In this document: in pieces, positions 28,593-41,583 of the stretch
How the letters are laid out: every line of letters starts with the position of its first letter
How positions within the stretch are numbered: the stretch's first letter is position 1
Assembly: GCA_026261815.1 (NCBI GenBank)
Contig: JAMPIT010000566.1
Span: forward strand, 29,847,001 to 29,911,000
DNA from: Monarcha castaneiventris obscurior
Lineage: Eukaryota > Chordata > Aves > Passeriformes > Monarchidae
Direction: 5' to 3'
DNA: 64,000 nucleotides
Notes under the pieces: generated by a model
Database searches by the model: none
What the model saw: only the letters and a program-made list of their open reading frames with translations
Told to the model about the DNA's origin: nothing
Made by a program: the position numbers and the translations under genes

Positions 28593-30594
28593 TCCTAGTT
28601 CTTTTAGGGATATTTTTAAAATTTCCGCTAGTCTTCTGGGAAGGCTTTCATAGCAATTATATGACTGTTTATAGCTGTTTTCCAGCAAATGTCCTGCCAT
28701 GCCCAGCAGTCTTTGTAGTGAAGGTAAGATGAGCTTTTTTGCTGTTTTGGCTGCAGTCTAGCAGGACAGCTCAGCAGTATCTGATTGCAGATTAAGACTG
28801 AAAAGAGGCTTTTTAAAGCAAATTAAAAATCCTATTGCTCAACTGATTTTTGAGGCTCAGGTTTTAATTTTCTTTAAAATTAAGGAAATAGTTTTCTTTG
28901 TCTCTTACCACTGTATCAATGTAAATATCAACGTTTTTGAGACAGCAGATTCAATAGTATCTACTTGATGCAATTTATTCTTCTGTTATGTAGAGTGAGG
29001 ATGGACTTGGTGCTGGAAATTTGGGAAAAAAGTTCTTTTTTTCCCACTTGAATTTCACTTCTCTTTTTTGCCAAATAAATCACCAAGAATAATGTTTGTC
29101 AGGTTGACTTTGCATCCTCATTCACACAGCAATAACTCCATGGTTTTTAGACTCTTCCTGAAACATTGGTAGAAAAGCGAGCCATTAAATCAAAGTCTGC
29201 TTTTCTCTGGACTGTGTATGCACATGCACACACGTGCGTGGGTGTTAATAAGCAAGGCATCATGCTAGGTTTAGCTTACCTTTATTGAAGGCTACTTACA
29301 AAAAACCCTCATTACATTAGCTTTAACATCTGTGAATAATCTATACTCTCACCTTTATATGAAGTGCAGTTGTTTTTTGAATATATCAATCTAGCTGAGG
29401 AAGTTTTAGCCAGACACCATCTAACTTTCCAGCAGGTTCACACAGTTGAGCTGTTGGACTTCCTTGTAATTTGTAATTCTGTCCTATGCTGTCTTAACTG
29501 GATTTCTTGCTAAAATCCAAATATTTATGCTTGCATAAAATAAGACCTCTTCTTGCCCTTTAGCCGACTGCCTTCCTGAAGTCTGAGGATTTCTGTAAAT
29601 CCATGGAGCTTCCAGGTTTTCCTTTACAACTATAAATGCATCCTGCTTTGACCTGTGAAAAGCCGTTCATTTTACACATGCAGGATGGTGGTCAGTCCGT
29701 TGGTAAGGATGCTGTGGTGCAGTCTGCTCTGTTATAGAACAGAACCAATAACAATGTATAGTTGTTGTTGTTTAGTGTGATGGGTCAGTGAACCTAAGGA
29801 AAACACGATCATGGCACATAGGCCAGTGTGTAAGGAGAAAGTTTGTCTTCTTTCTGCTGTGCTGATCCTTAAGGGTACAGCATAATAATTCTTCTTCATT
29901 TTCCCCAAAGAAATTCTGTGTAGCCTGTTACTGTATCCTTTATATCCTCAGGTATGATGATGGTCAGCAACCATGGCAAGCTTACATGTGCAAATCTGAC
30001 TAGCAGAAGGGGATTAATTGTGTGACTATGGAATAAAGCTTATTTTTTCAGAGGGCTTTTAAAATAAATTGTCCTTTGAAAGAACTCTCTAGAATTTGTA
30101 ACATCAGTCTCCCTAGGGAATGGAAGGACATGCCTGCCACTTTTTTCTGTAAGTGATGATTTCCAGTGCCTGCATACTGAGGTGGTTTATTTCTTGGGAT
30201 ATAACAGGCTGCCTCTCTTTTAGGGGAAGCGCTGCTCCCTGAGCAGACCATCTGGTTGTTTTTCATGTGTAGGAAAAACATCTGTAACTCTCCACTACCA
30301 GTGATGGTCCATCAGAGCTCTTAGGAGATTTTCTTTTAGCTTTGTCATCTCATAGGTGACATTAACTTCTTTACAATGCAGTGCCCCAGACCCGTCTATT
30401 CACTCGCCCATGTATTTGCTTAGAAGACTGAAAAAGGATAGAACTGATAAAACAAACAAACAAAACCAGTTTCAGCAGCATAATGTCAGTGCATTTTCCA
30501 TGCGTCATGTCAAACACCACTTCAAACGAAAATTAAAGCTCCCCCTCCTTCCTCCTCTGTCAGGGACAGTCCTCTGGTTTCATTTTTTGGGCTT

Positions 30595-30965
30595 TGCTCA
30601 GCGTTTCCCCGCCGAGCTCCGCAGCAGCGTTCAGCGGCAAAGCCGCGGGTCTGACCGATCTGAAGTGCTCCGGCCTCTTAGCGGGGAGCGCTAACTAGGC
30701 TCCTTTCTGAGTCTAATTATATCCCTAAGCTGGCGGCCGCAGATTAGCACAGCACAGCCGGCGGCAGAGGGCTGAGGAGTCCGATGCTCTGCCCCGCCGG
30801 CACAGCCCGCGTCTGCCGGGGACAGAACCCAGGAGGATGCCACTAGCACGGACCGGTGCCGCCTCGGCCCCATCGCTTCGCCCTTGGACCGGTCCTGCTC
30901 CATGACGGGAGGCTGGTCTGCCAGCCGGGAGCTCTGCCTGCTCCCCGAGGGACGAGCCTAGGTAG
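30595..30965. promoter_or_regulatory. CpG-dense patch in intron 2, candidate internal promoter
   Basis: About 370 bases of GC-rich sequence in an otherwise AT-rich intron. The 60 bases from 30601 alone hold about nine CpG dinucleotides, and CpG stays frequent through GGCGGCCGC near 30733 and the CGGACCGGTGCCGCC segment near 30850. CpG is strongly depleted in the surrounding intron, so this has the look of an unmethylated promoter-type island. On the + strand it ends at CTAG followed by GTAGGT (donor at 30962), a plausible splice donor for a non-coding first exon that could join exon 3 at 41584. No TATA box is evident, as is usual for such islands. The promoter role and the splice junction are inference. 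Confidence 0.45.
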
Positions 30966-33885
30966 GTACCTAAGGCTGTGCCAGGCTGGGGAGGCTCCTG
31001 CCAGGCTGGCCAGGAGGTAGGACACTCATGAGCACTGGCAGCTCCTCGCCCCTTCGGTCTATTGTTGGGATAAGCCGATGCGCAGGGTGCTTTTCTCTTG
31101 GCTTTTTTGTGTCTTTAGTAACTTGTTGGATGAGGGGAATAGGAAAGCTATGCGTTGTTGTCTCAAATGCATCCGATTAAAATTTCATTATAGGATTGTT
31201 GGAGTCGGCAGGTGTGGAAGAGGGGAGGTGACTTGAAAAGAGTATTTCATTGTTTGCTTTCAAATTTGCCTCCCATTTCTCAGGCAGGGCTGGCAGTGCT
31301 TTGCCTTGCTGAGCAAAACCACTCATCTCCCAGCCGGGCCATGCACTGAGGTGGTTTGCAGTCGCTACTTTCTAAGAGGTCTGCAACCATTTTTCTTGGG
31401 CTGGTCTCTTCATCCCAGTATGGGACGGAGACAAATGGAGTGGCGGAGTCACTCTTAGTAAAACTCAAAGTGTCGAGGCCTGAGAGTTTTTAAGTCTTGC
31501 GCTTTTAATGGTGTGAAAAATTCAGTGGGAAAAGTTTCCCAGGCTGTGAGCTGTATGTCAACATGTGCAGAACTTACACCAGGGTGGAAGGGGATTTTTA
31601 CAGAACAGTGCAAGAGTAAATGAGTATGTTGATGAATGTGAGACCAAAATTGTTGTTCTTCATCATAAATCTAAAGAAAGGGCTGTAGGATTTCTCCTTG
31701 GGAAGGAGAGGAGTATGAAGTACTGAGCAGAGGTGGGGGGAAAAAACCCTAATCTTTTAAATACACTTGTTTTACACAGTTTGGGGACGGGGGAGGGAGT
31801 GTTAAATGAATTATTTAGGTTTTGGGGTTTTTTTGTCACTGCCAGGCAGTCACTGCATCCTGCTTTTCAAGAACATATGCTCTGAAGGTGGGGTGCTGGA
31901 GCAGCATGGGCTCAGGATGTGTTTCTCTCTCTATCTTCTTAGTGGTGATCGGACAGGCCAGCCAGTTCCATTAGAGAAATCCTTAATCTAGTGAGGCTAA
32001 TGGACCTTATCACACTACAGGGCTGCTCAGGTGGGATCTGCCCAATGTATTTGTGGGGAAGGATCCCAGAACAGTTGGGATCAATGTCTGCAGGTTACTG
32101 TTGGTTTATAATAATTCATGATAATACATAACAGAGCACTGGCACATAAAACCCATCACACATTTCTGCTGACTTCACGGAACTTTGAGTAAAGCTATAA
32201 AATATTAAACCTCAGTTAGTCACTTGGAGCTCATATGTGGTATTCAGAGGGTTCTCAGTGATTTTTTTCTATATGAAGATACCTTTTCTGTTCCTTGAGG
32301 TTGTTTAGACTTTCTTGTGTGGAGCTCTGTACCACCCTAGGAGTGTTGAAACCCAGTTTTGTTTCCCATCTGAAGAAGACTAAATGTAGCACATATAAAG
32401 CAAACAGCTGAGTACTCACTGTTAGAGCCGTATTCACTGCTCCAAGTTTAATAATAGTGATGTAGGCACAATTTGCATGTGAATGTAGTCATAGTATCTG
32501 TGTGATCTGTTGTGAGATTGTCTGTAGATAGATACCTTGGTTTATGCAGGAAGAATGCATGGATGAATTCAGTTATTAAACTACTTGATCATTTCAGAGT
32601 TCCTGCAGCTTTTTTAACAAACTTTGGCGGCAGGAGTAACTATTTATGAGTATTAATTAGAGCATTTTTTCCTGTATTTTGTCATCCATTGTAACTGATC
32701 TGGGCTTGAAAAATTTGGATAGTTTCTGATTTGATTTCTATGTATTCAAGCATATGTTTCAACCTGTGGGCGTTTATATTTTTTTTGCCAGATTTACTCT
32801 TTTGTAAAACTTACTCTTGGTGATAATTAGGGTGACTAAAGATTGAGATATGAAGGGGTGGTGTGACCTGGGCTGGAAGAAAAATGATCTGTTGAAGATT
32901 CTTGTTACTGCTGTGAAGTGATACTCTTTTCAATTTTGCTTGGAAAATAGCTTTTATTTTGCTGTGAAGCGACTGAACCCAGCTTTCGAGTCTGATGATG
33001 TCAAATTGGATGCATATCTTGGCACATTCAGTTTCTGTGAAATAAGCCTGTACTTTTTGTACTTTTTCCCAGTGTATCCAAATCACGGGAAACAGCTCTG
33101 TTTCTCGCAGAATGAAGTGTCAGAAGATGAAGCAGGACATAGAACCAGCCTCAGCAGAGGATCCAGCTTCTTGCACTTGCCTCACTACAGCCCCCATCTT
33201 CCCCCTAGGGATGGAGGGCGGTGGCTGGCATTTCTCAGGGTCAGGCTCCCACCCACAGGTGGGAGGTGGAGCTCTCAGAGACAGCATTATGCCTGCCCAT
33301 GCAGTTTCTTTCTGCTTCCATTAAGAGTGTCTACACAAAATGTTGGAAATATTTGGCCTGAATTAGTACAGGCATAGGAGGAGAGGAGCTCATGCTCCAA
33401 GAAGTTGCAGGAAAACATCTGCCCTTTGCCAATGGAGAAATGGTAGATAGATGTGTGTTTCAGACTGTCCTGCTGCTTGTTATAATGCTGTTTTTGCTGC
33501 AGTCATTAGCTGGAGATTAAGAACTGGATATAACTTGGAACTAACAATTAACTTCACCTGAAACTTGAGCTGCCCCGGGAGGTAAGGAGGGAGGGGTTAC
33601 CTTGGATGATTGTGCAACTGTAACCACCTTATGCCTTGGGCTTCCAACACGTTAAGGCAGCTGATATTTCCTGCCCAAATTACGAGCTCTGCAATGTGCC
33701 AAAACTCTAATGTCTGTTTTAATCTGAAAATAGTTTTTATGACAATAAAAATCCTTTTTACAAACCATGCCGTATATTACAGAGTGATTTATAGTTACGC
33801 AGCTACCTCAGTTCAGTGGAAGAAGTATAAATTTTTACATGCACTTGTATGTGTAATCCAGAAGGGGCTCCTCAGAAGAGGCAGG

Positions 33886-33946
33886 TTTTTTTTTTTTTTT
33901 TCCTTTTTTTTTTTCCTTTTTTTTTCCTTTTTTTTTTTTTTTTTTT
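33886..33946. repeat. homopyrimidine tract (T with periodic CC)
   Basis: 61 bases with no purine on the + strand, built as T16-CC-T11-CC-T9-CC-T19. It is a simple low-complexity repeat that may expand and contract. The 165-codon open frame crossing it exists only because TTT and TTC codons contain no stops. Confidence 0.95.
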
Positions 33947-35159
33947 GTGGAGCAGTTTTTTTCTTTCAAATCTCTGTAGTCCTTCTGAGACCAACATGCC
34001 TCAAGGGAAAATTTCTATATGAAAAGCTTATTCAGTTCTTTATCAATGTGGAAAGTACTGTAATTTTTTACAGTATTACACTCATCTTTTGTCTCAGTTA
34101 TGTCTAAGCTGGAGTAAATGGGTCCTGGATGCTGTGTGATGTGATCAGTATTTATTTGGAAGATTACTGGAGAATTCCAAGTGTTGTGAGAAGCAATACT
34201 TGAGTACTTAACAAGTGCAAGCTCTTAAACAGATGAGCAAAAAGCTTTATATGGGCCTGTTGAGTTGGTTCTGCTTCTTACTCCAATGGGGTTTTTTTGT
34301 ATGAAAATAACTTTATTGTTGGTAATGGCGATCTTATCCTAACTATTTACTTAATTAAGTATTTCATTAAATGTTCCTGCAGTGCATCTGATTTAACCAT
34401 TCCTTTTGTGAACAAGCCAGTTGTAAATCCAGGCAGGATTTGGCTTCATCTGAAACAGTTCCATTCAGGCATTTTTTGTATTCAGGGAGGGACCTCAAAA
34501 GAAAGGAGATCGTATGTGTTGATTTTTAAAGCTCACTACAGATCAGCAAAGGTAAAAGGCAAGGCCTTAAAGTACTTGCCATGATGATATTTACCAGTAG
34601 TTTTTTGGGTTTATTGCTCACCATGAAAAGACATTTTACACACCTTAAGTTTAATCTCTCTCATATAAAGTGAGGGTGTTATATCTCTACAGATAAATTT
34701 CAAGTCCTGATGTTTCTGCCTCACCTGGGAAGGCCCCATTTTTTGGCTTTTTGGAGGGGTTTGTGTATTCACTGTATCTACTGTCCTTACTTGAAAGGAC
34801 ATTAAGGCTCTCATGGATGGGCAGTCTGAATGCTGGCACAGCATTATATACCTGCTTTAGAAAAAGCATTTAAGTTGCTGCTGCCTAGCTACAGGACAGT
34901 AGGAACTTGGGACATCTAAGACTGAATCGGAGAGAAAGGCAGTAGGACAGGCTTAACAGAAAAGAAAGAAAGTGGCTGGGGCTGTGATGTTCTAGAAAGC
35001 AGCAGAGAGGTGAATTCTTAAGTGGATTGTGGGACTGCAAGGTTTTAGCAGTGCTTTGGTGTATTGGGAAGACCAAAAAAGCAGTGGCTGGAGTGCAAAA
35101 CCATCAACCTGGTCAGAGAAATTGTGGGCATGTTTTGGAACTAGAAAAGCCTAAAAAGT

Positions 35160-35262
35160 CACTTTGTATGTATGTATATATCGGTACATCTGTCTATAAT
35201 ATATGTAAATATCTATACGTGTATCTATATTGAGAGATACGTGTATGTATGTATAACTTCTT
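35160..35262. repeat. TATG/TATA-rich simple repeat
   Basis: An interrupted run of GTATGTATGTATATAT-like words, ending with ACGTGTATGTATGTATAAC. It is a degenerate tetranucleotide microsatellite in intron 2 with no gene or retroposon body attached. Confidence 0.8.
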
Positions 35263-37466
35263 TGAACCATATCTATTGGATATGAGTGACAGTGAACGTT
35301 TACTTCAAAATATATTCTGGAAGTTTTTTAATTCGGGTAATCCTTTAATATACAATTTTTGCGTGGAAATTTTAAGGGGGGCTTTCTCTATTTTTCTTCC
35401 TTCTCATATTCTTTCACACATGCATACCACCCTCCTTCCTTTATTTTTAAATAAATTAAGAAGAAATAAAGAGGGAGACTGTGTTCAGAAAAAGCATTCC
35501 ACCTCAAGTTTCAGATGCTTTGTCCTTGCTTGGTTTGCTGTTACATCCAAAGCTATAGATGTACCTCCATGTCAGGAGACATGAAAATGGCAAGGGGAAA
35601 GGAGCAGGGAATTGTATTGGACTTAATCAAAAGCTTTTTTATGGAATTGATAACAACTGTTTTAGCCTAAATTAGGATTACTTTTGCATATATTTTTAAT
35701 TACTGAGAATGACACAAGAAACTGTTCACATTCCTTATGTAGTTTTGCTGCTGGACTATAGCTTTTTGCCAGATCTTAGATACTTCATTATACTTCATTC
35801 CCATATTTCCCTGGCATATAGATCTGCCAGTGGTGACTAACATAGCATGAAGTAATATGAATGCCATGAATATAGTCGTCTGAGAGATAGTCCCAAATAT
35901 CTTTGTCTGTATAGGATGATGACTCCTTTGATGTTCTATAGAAAGGAATGTTGTTTGTCTGCTTAAAGGGAGGGTAAGAAGAAAGACTAAATTAGGTGCT
36001 CATTCAAAAAAATATTTTTTTTCTTCTTTGTTAGAAAAATCGTCCAGTTCTAATCATGAGCTCCCACAGTTGGGTGAGTTCTTCAAATCTGCAGTGACAA
36101 ATACATGTAACAGCTTCTGGTGGAATGAAAAACAGTTACATTGTCAATTCCTTTTTATATGAGGCTACTGTGGGTAACTGCAGCCCCATGGTGGTTTTCA
36201 GCCTCCTTTTTTTTCCTGCCAAGGATTCAGAGAACTAACAAAATCCAAAAAATGTTTTTAATACATTGAATAAATGATTTAGCAGTTTCTTTACAGTGGC
36301 TTTTTGCACACCCAGGTAATTACATTATATGTTGTTCTTCTAGTGTATTTTAATTTACTGAACACAAGGTTGGTGAACTGCAAAAAAACCCATGGATTGG
36401 GAAGACTTTTGTTCCCCCAGCCTATACAGATTTACTGAAAAAACGTGTTAATGAAGTATTGGTATGTCTAGCCTACTGTTATTGTAGAGGAGGGGAGGTG
36501 AGAAAGCTGAGAACTATGAAGCTGTTTGGGTTTTATAAGCAGACAAAGGCACCTGTGCTGTTACTACAAATTCTTGACATTTTCTCTACATGGAGTAAAA
36601 CAAACAATGCGTGAGTGGCTTGCTGAGGACATTCCAAAAACTGAACCCCTCCTAGCTGATTTGCATGGCTGGCATGGGGCAGCAGTGTTTGTAACTGGTC
36701 GTCTGCTTCTGTAGGACAAACAAGTGCAGCACAGTTCGGTTTATTTGCCTTTGAAACAATCTAAGGGCACCTTGTGAGCTGTACATGCAGTGACTGAGTG
36801 TGCTGCTTGTTTGAGAATGCCAATGAATTGTGCATTTGACCTTTAAGCTTGTGCAGGTTTCCATTTTATCTCAGGACTGCAGCCTGTCTGCATTTCCTTA
36901 GCCTTGCATCCTTGGCATGTCTTGTGGTGAATTACACCAGGATTCAGCCAAATTTCTGGTTATAGACAAGGCTTAAAATGACTGCCAGTAGTTTGGACCT
37001 CCTGCTGCAACTTTGGAAAAGTGAACTTGGACTATTTTAAAAACAAAGTTTTTAACAGTACCAAGGGTTTGCAGCACTGCTGAAAAGCTTTTGAGTTGCA
37101 CTGTGGTGAATGGAGGGAGAAGCGTTTTATTTTGATAGCTGCTGTTCAGTGTCACTGCATTGACTGGTTCCCAAATTTTTATGTTAGTACCTTGAAACGT
37201 GGTCTGCAGCTTTCTGTAGAAACTGAAGTGACTGAAAAGGGAATGTATATTTTTAAAGAATCTTTAAAAATTATCACTACAACAGTTTTCACTCAGAGAA
37301 TTAGGGCTGACAATGTGCAACAGTAAGAGTTAAAAAAACCATGCTTCTGCTTTGGCATTTTTTTTCTGTCTTTGTAGATTCAGCTCAGTTCTGACTGAAG
37401 CCACTGACTTATCCATCTTTTTACTTTTGAAAAACTGGGATTTCTTGTCTAAACCCAGGTTTTACT

Positions 37467-38000
37467 AGGGTGGGACTCCACCTTGAGTAGTGCATCCAGC
37501 TCTGGCATCCCTAGTGCAGGAAGGACATAGACCTGTTGGAGTGAGTCCAAAGTAGGCCACCAAGGATGATCAGAGGGATGGAGCACCTCTCTTACGTGAA
37601 AATGCTAAGAGAATTGGGAATGTTCAGCCTGGAGAAGAGAAAGCTTTGGGGTGACCTCATTACAGTGTTCCAGGACCTGAAGGGAGCCTACAAGAAGCTG
37701 TAGAGAGAGACTATTTTCAAGGGCATGTAGTGACAGGACAAGGGGGAATGGCTTCAAATTGAAAGCCGGTAGGTCTAGATTAGATGTTAGCAAATAATTC
37801 TTTGCTCTGAGGGTGGTGAGGCACTGGAACAGATTGCCCAGAGAAGCTGTGGATGGCCCACACCCTAAAAGCATTCAGGCCAGGCTGGATGGTGCTCTGA
37901 GCAGCCTGGTCTAGTGGAAGGTGTCCCTGCCTTTGTCAGAAGGGTTGGAACAAGATGATCTTTAAGGTCTCCTCCAATGCAAACCATTCTTTGATTGATA
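37467..38000 (+). mobile_element. CR1 fragment of about 530 bases, sense orientation
   Basis: It contains the CR1 blocks 'GTGCATCCAGCTCTGGCATC', 'GTTCAGCCTGGAGAAGAGAA', 'CACTGGAACAGATTGCCCAG' and 'GTGTCCCTGCC', in the correct order for the last part of ORF2 and the 3' UTR. Stops and frameshifts interrupt the coding part, so it is a dead copy. The typical ATTCTATG tail is reduced to ATTCTTTGATTGAT near 37990. Confidence 0.93.
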
Positions 38001-38234
38001 CCGTGATTTATTTCCTGTCACAGCAGATACAGATGAACAGTGGGAGACACACTGCATTTGCAAGGACTGGCCTCTGATGCCCACCTCTGGTTAGATGGGG
38101 AGCCCTGGCTGTCAATAATTACTGCTGATGCGGAGCGCAGTCCTGCAGTGCCAGGGCTGCAGCCTCCAGCAGGAATGCCACTACCGTGTGGCGTTCCGTG
38201 GTCACAGGAGGCTGTGCCGCTGTGCCGGCCTGAG

Positions 38235-38480
38235 GAAGCTCAGTTAGGGTGAGGAATAATCCCAGCAACAGGAGGTGGCAGTCCGGGAGCGGCGGCGGCG
38301 GCCGGAGCCGCGGCCTCCCTGCGCACAGCGCGGGCAGCCGGCAGGGGGCGGGGCAGGGAAAAATAAGGCCAGGAAAGAAGGGAAGAGAGCCTTGGAAAAG
38401 GGATCGACAGCCGGTTTGGCTTCCGAGGAATGGCACATCCAGCCTCCGTCCCGTGTGGCTGCCGCTGCTGCAGGGGAAGG
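38235..38480. promoter_or_regulatory. second CpG-dense patch in intron 2
   Basis: A GC-rich segment lying between two CR1 fragments. The 60 bases from 38281 contain about twelve CpG, including a GGCGGCGGCG run, and are followed by GGGGGCGGGGCAGGG near 38345, which contains a GC-box of the Sp1/KLF type. An A-rich AAAAATAAGG follows at about 38361. GC-box plus AT-rich motif is promoter-like, but no start site or splice donor is clear. It could be a second internal promoter, an enhancer, or simply a GC-rich insertion. Confidence 0.35.
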
Positions 38481-38560
38481 TGTGCAGCCTCTGCCTTGAG
38501 GTGGGAGCCAGCAGTCAGGCCTTCGCTCCTTCAGCAGGGGGCTGGAATGAAACATTAACA

Positions 38561-38797
38561 GACAAATTCGATATTAGGAAGAAATCCTTTACTGTGAGGG
38601 TGGGGGCGGGCACTGGAACAGGTTGCCCAGAGAAGTTGTGGATATCCCAACCCTGGGAATGTTCAAAGCCAGCCTGGATGAGGCTGTGAGCAACCTGATC
38701 TAGTGCAAGGTGTCCCTGCCCATAGCAGGGGCGTTTTACCTGAGTGATCTTAACTGAGTGATCTTCCAACCCGAAGTATTTTATGGCTCTGTGAAAT
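38561..38797 (+). mobile_element. CR1 3' fragment, sense orientation
   Basis: It starts near 'TTCGATATTAGGAAGAAATC' and continues through 'CACTGGAACAGGTTGCCCAG', 'CAGCCTGGATGAGGCTGTGA' and 'GCAAGGTGTCCCTGCCCATA' to 'GATCTTCCAACCCGAAG' and TTTTATGGCTCTGTGAAAT. It is a truncated CR1 3' end, similar to the neighbour at 37467-38000 but a separate insertion, since the CpG-dense unique sequence lies between them. Confidence 0.92.
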
Positions 38798-41583
38798 AAA
38801 TTCTGGCAATTACTTTTCACCTGGATGCAGGCCCCTGGAACTGCCTGTCACCTCTTAGCCTTGGTCACTCCAAATGCAAAAGCCTGTATGGCAGGGTTAC
38901 AACAGAGATGCTATTTGGTAGATAAGAATGAGACAATTTCTATTGGAGAAGGTGGTGCTGGGGAAATACATGTTTCTGTTGTTCTATCTGCTGGCCTGTT
39001 ATCTTTTTTCCTTTGTAACCTATCTTCTATGCTTATCAACATTTTCCTTCCAGCAGCTTCTCTAAAAGCATTGGTAGCAAGACACTTTCAGTGAAATGCT
39101 TTTAATAATGCTTCCATTAATGCTGGATGTTTTCTGGGTTGTAGGTTCAGATGATCTCATTCTGTCACTCAGAAGTAACACAGAGGTATTACATTAGAAT
39201 ATAAATGCTCAGCTTCCAGCTTCTTTAGTTGCCTGCAAAATATTCCTGTTTTGAATCTTTTAATCTTTTTTTTCTAGTCCTTCTACCGATTTGCTGAGTT
39301 TTGGAATCAGTACTTATACTGCAGTCCACTTTTTAGAAAAAATTGTTTCTTGAAGTGCAGGACAGATTCTTACCATTTAAATATAATTACTATCAGAAAG
39401 TATTGTTGACAATGCATGGTGAATTCATTTTTAGTCATGTTGTGAACTTCCCAACAAAAGCGGATGTCTGTGTGATTCCACCTTCTAGGTATCCCAGCAG
39501 TATTTTTAGGCTGTTCAGAATATTATGTCAAAAAAAGAGACCCTCTCAAAAATACTGTGTGTCCACAAATATAGAAAATTGAACAGAACTTGCAAATTCT
39601 TGTCCGCTTGACTTGCCTTATGTCACAACTCAGTTCAGTCTGTTCCTCCCCTTGCTTGGCTGCTCAGGAAGATGAAAGTGGTGGTGGATATTGTAGCACA
39701 GAAAATGCGGTCTGAAAATGATATTCATGTAGCGAGGAGCTATCTTATGAAGATCTTGAGAAGTTCTATGAGGTACAGTACTGACTTTAGATGTGCACCC
39801 CTTCTGTTTCTTCCCAGTGATTGGATTCCTCCTACCATTTGTCAAGCCCGAACTGTCACAGAAGCCCTCTTCCCAACCTTCTTTTCCTTATGCTCCAAAT
39901 GCTCCCTGTATTGTGCTAGTTTCCTAGTCTTGTGTTTCCTTAGTGGTACATCATAGAAAAGTAATTGTCTCATAAAAGATAAACCTTTTTAGCCGAATTA
40001 ATGCCTAGGAGGTTTGTTGAATTTGCCTTAACAGGTATTTGTGGTTTAGAGGTGAGCAGTGGGGGGAAAAAGACATCTGATGTTCTGTGCAGCTGAACAG
40101 TGGAATGGTAACTTTTTCCATACCTGCACACAGACTTAGAGCTAGCAAAGACTCTCTGGAGCCCCATCATAGCATGGCTGAGCAGAATATTTTGCACTTG
40201 TTTGCACTATGAGTACTGGGGCTCCTCCACTCTCAGAATGTCATATCCTACCAAGAACAACAACTAGAGATGCTCTGCTTAACAGTTTTCTCTTTTGTCA
40301 TGCTGGGAAGAGTAGGATTTTGTTTATGGAAACAATTACTTCTTTTTTAGTGACAGTAATGATGCTGCACTTTGTAGTGAAATTACAGTTTCCCTGTAGA
40401 ATTGTTATTCTCCTTTTGTAATCCTGCATGCAGAGTTTGGAAAAGCAATTCATCACTGATTTCTTCAGATCTTCCTGAATGTACTGTGAAAAGCCATGTA
40501 CTCGGAGTCGACCTGTTTTGAAGATACTGGCTTTAGTTTTGGTCTCTAAATGCAGTGGTTGTCCAAGGGCAGGATGAATTACCTTCAAAGAAGGTCCTGC
40601 TTCATTCCCAGGTGACTGGTCTAGACAAATGGCCTGTACTTGGCATCTGCTCACTAAAACAGAAGAAGCTGGATTCCACCCAGAAGGCTTATTTAACCTT
40701 AGGGAAAAAAAATGCACTTAATTCATGAGTGCTGAGAGGTGTAACAAACAGCAAGTCCTTGGAAGACAGTGCAAGCTGTAGTTACTAATTTCTGAGCAGA
40801 AGGAAGTGGGTAGAGGAGTATGGAGCAATTTTGCAAAACAGTTTTTAATGTGCAAAGCTCTACCAACAATTTACTGTTGTACTTCTTAGAAGGGATCTCT
40901 TCAGTTACATAACCAGGAACATTTGGAGGTGATTTCCAAGTAGATATTTGGGTACTTGCATGATTTGCTGATGAGATGTATTATTTAAAAAACAGCCTCA
41001 GAAAACACCAAAACAAACAAAATCTCCCTGCGTTTCTGGGGTGCCAAACATTTCAAGAGCTGGAGCAGAACTTGCTTGGAGGCAATATGATTGCTTCTGT
41101 CACTATGACTAACTTGTATGGAACAGTGTATGTCGCTTTAATCGTTCCTGTCATTAACTCTTTTCCTCCTAGCTCCTCCCATATGCACCTACCTACAGTA
41201 AAATCTCACCAAAGCCCTACTGTTGTCAAGTTGTAAAAGAGTCCTAAGTGTCAGTATTAGCTTTAACTATTAAAGTTCTGGATATGCATCAGGTACTTTA
41301 AAATTTATCAGTCTCTGTTCCTTACAAAAAACACCCACCTCACCACCCATAAAAAAATACTACAAAAATATTGGCAGTTCACTGCATCTCAAGCATTTTA
41401 AAGAAATGGTGATGTCTTTCCAAAACTGGCATGCATATAGAAAGTTTTGCTGTCATTTAAAGTCATTATGCCTCTGTCCTGTCTGTGAAACATTTTACTG
41501 CTGCCCTGGTAGATTTTTTGCTGCGTGTCACCTTATTGAACTGTTTGCATTAAATTAGCACCCTCTGCCTCTGTTGTTTCCAG

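Noticed and set aside
33610..34107. 165-codon open frame on the + strand
   Set aside because: Its length comes from a poly-T/CC tract read as Phe codons; no coding character on either side.
37605..38820. Several minus-strand open frames
   Set aside because: They are antisense shadows of the CR1 fragments and of GC-rich DNA, without protein similarity.
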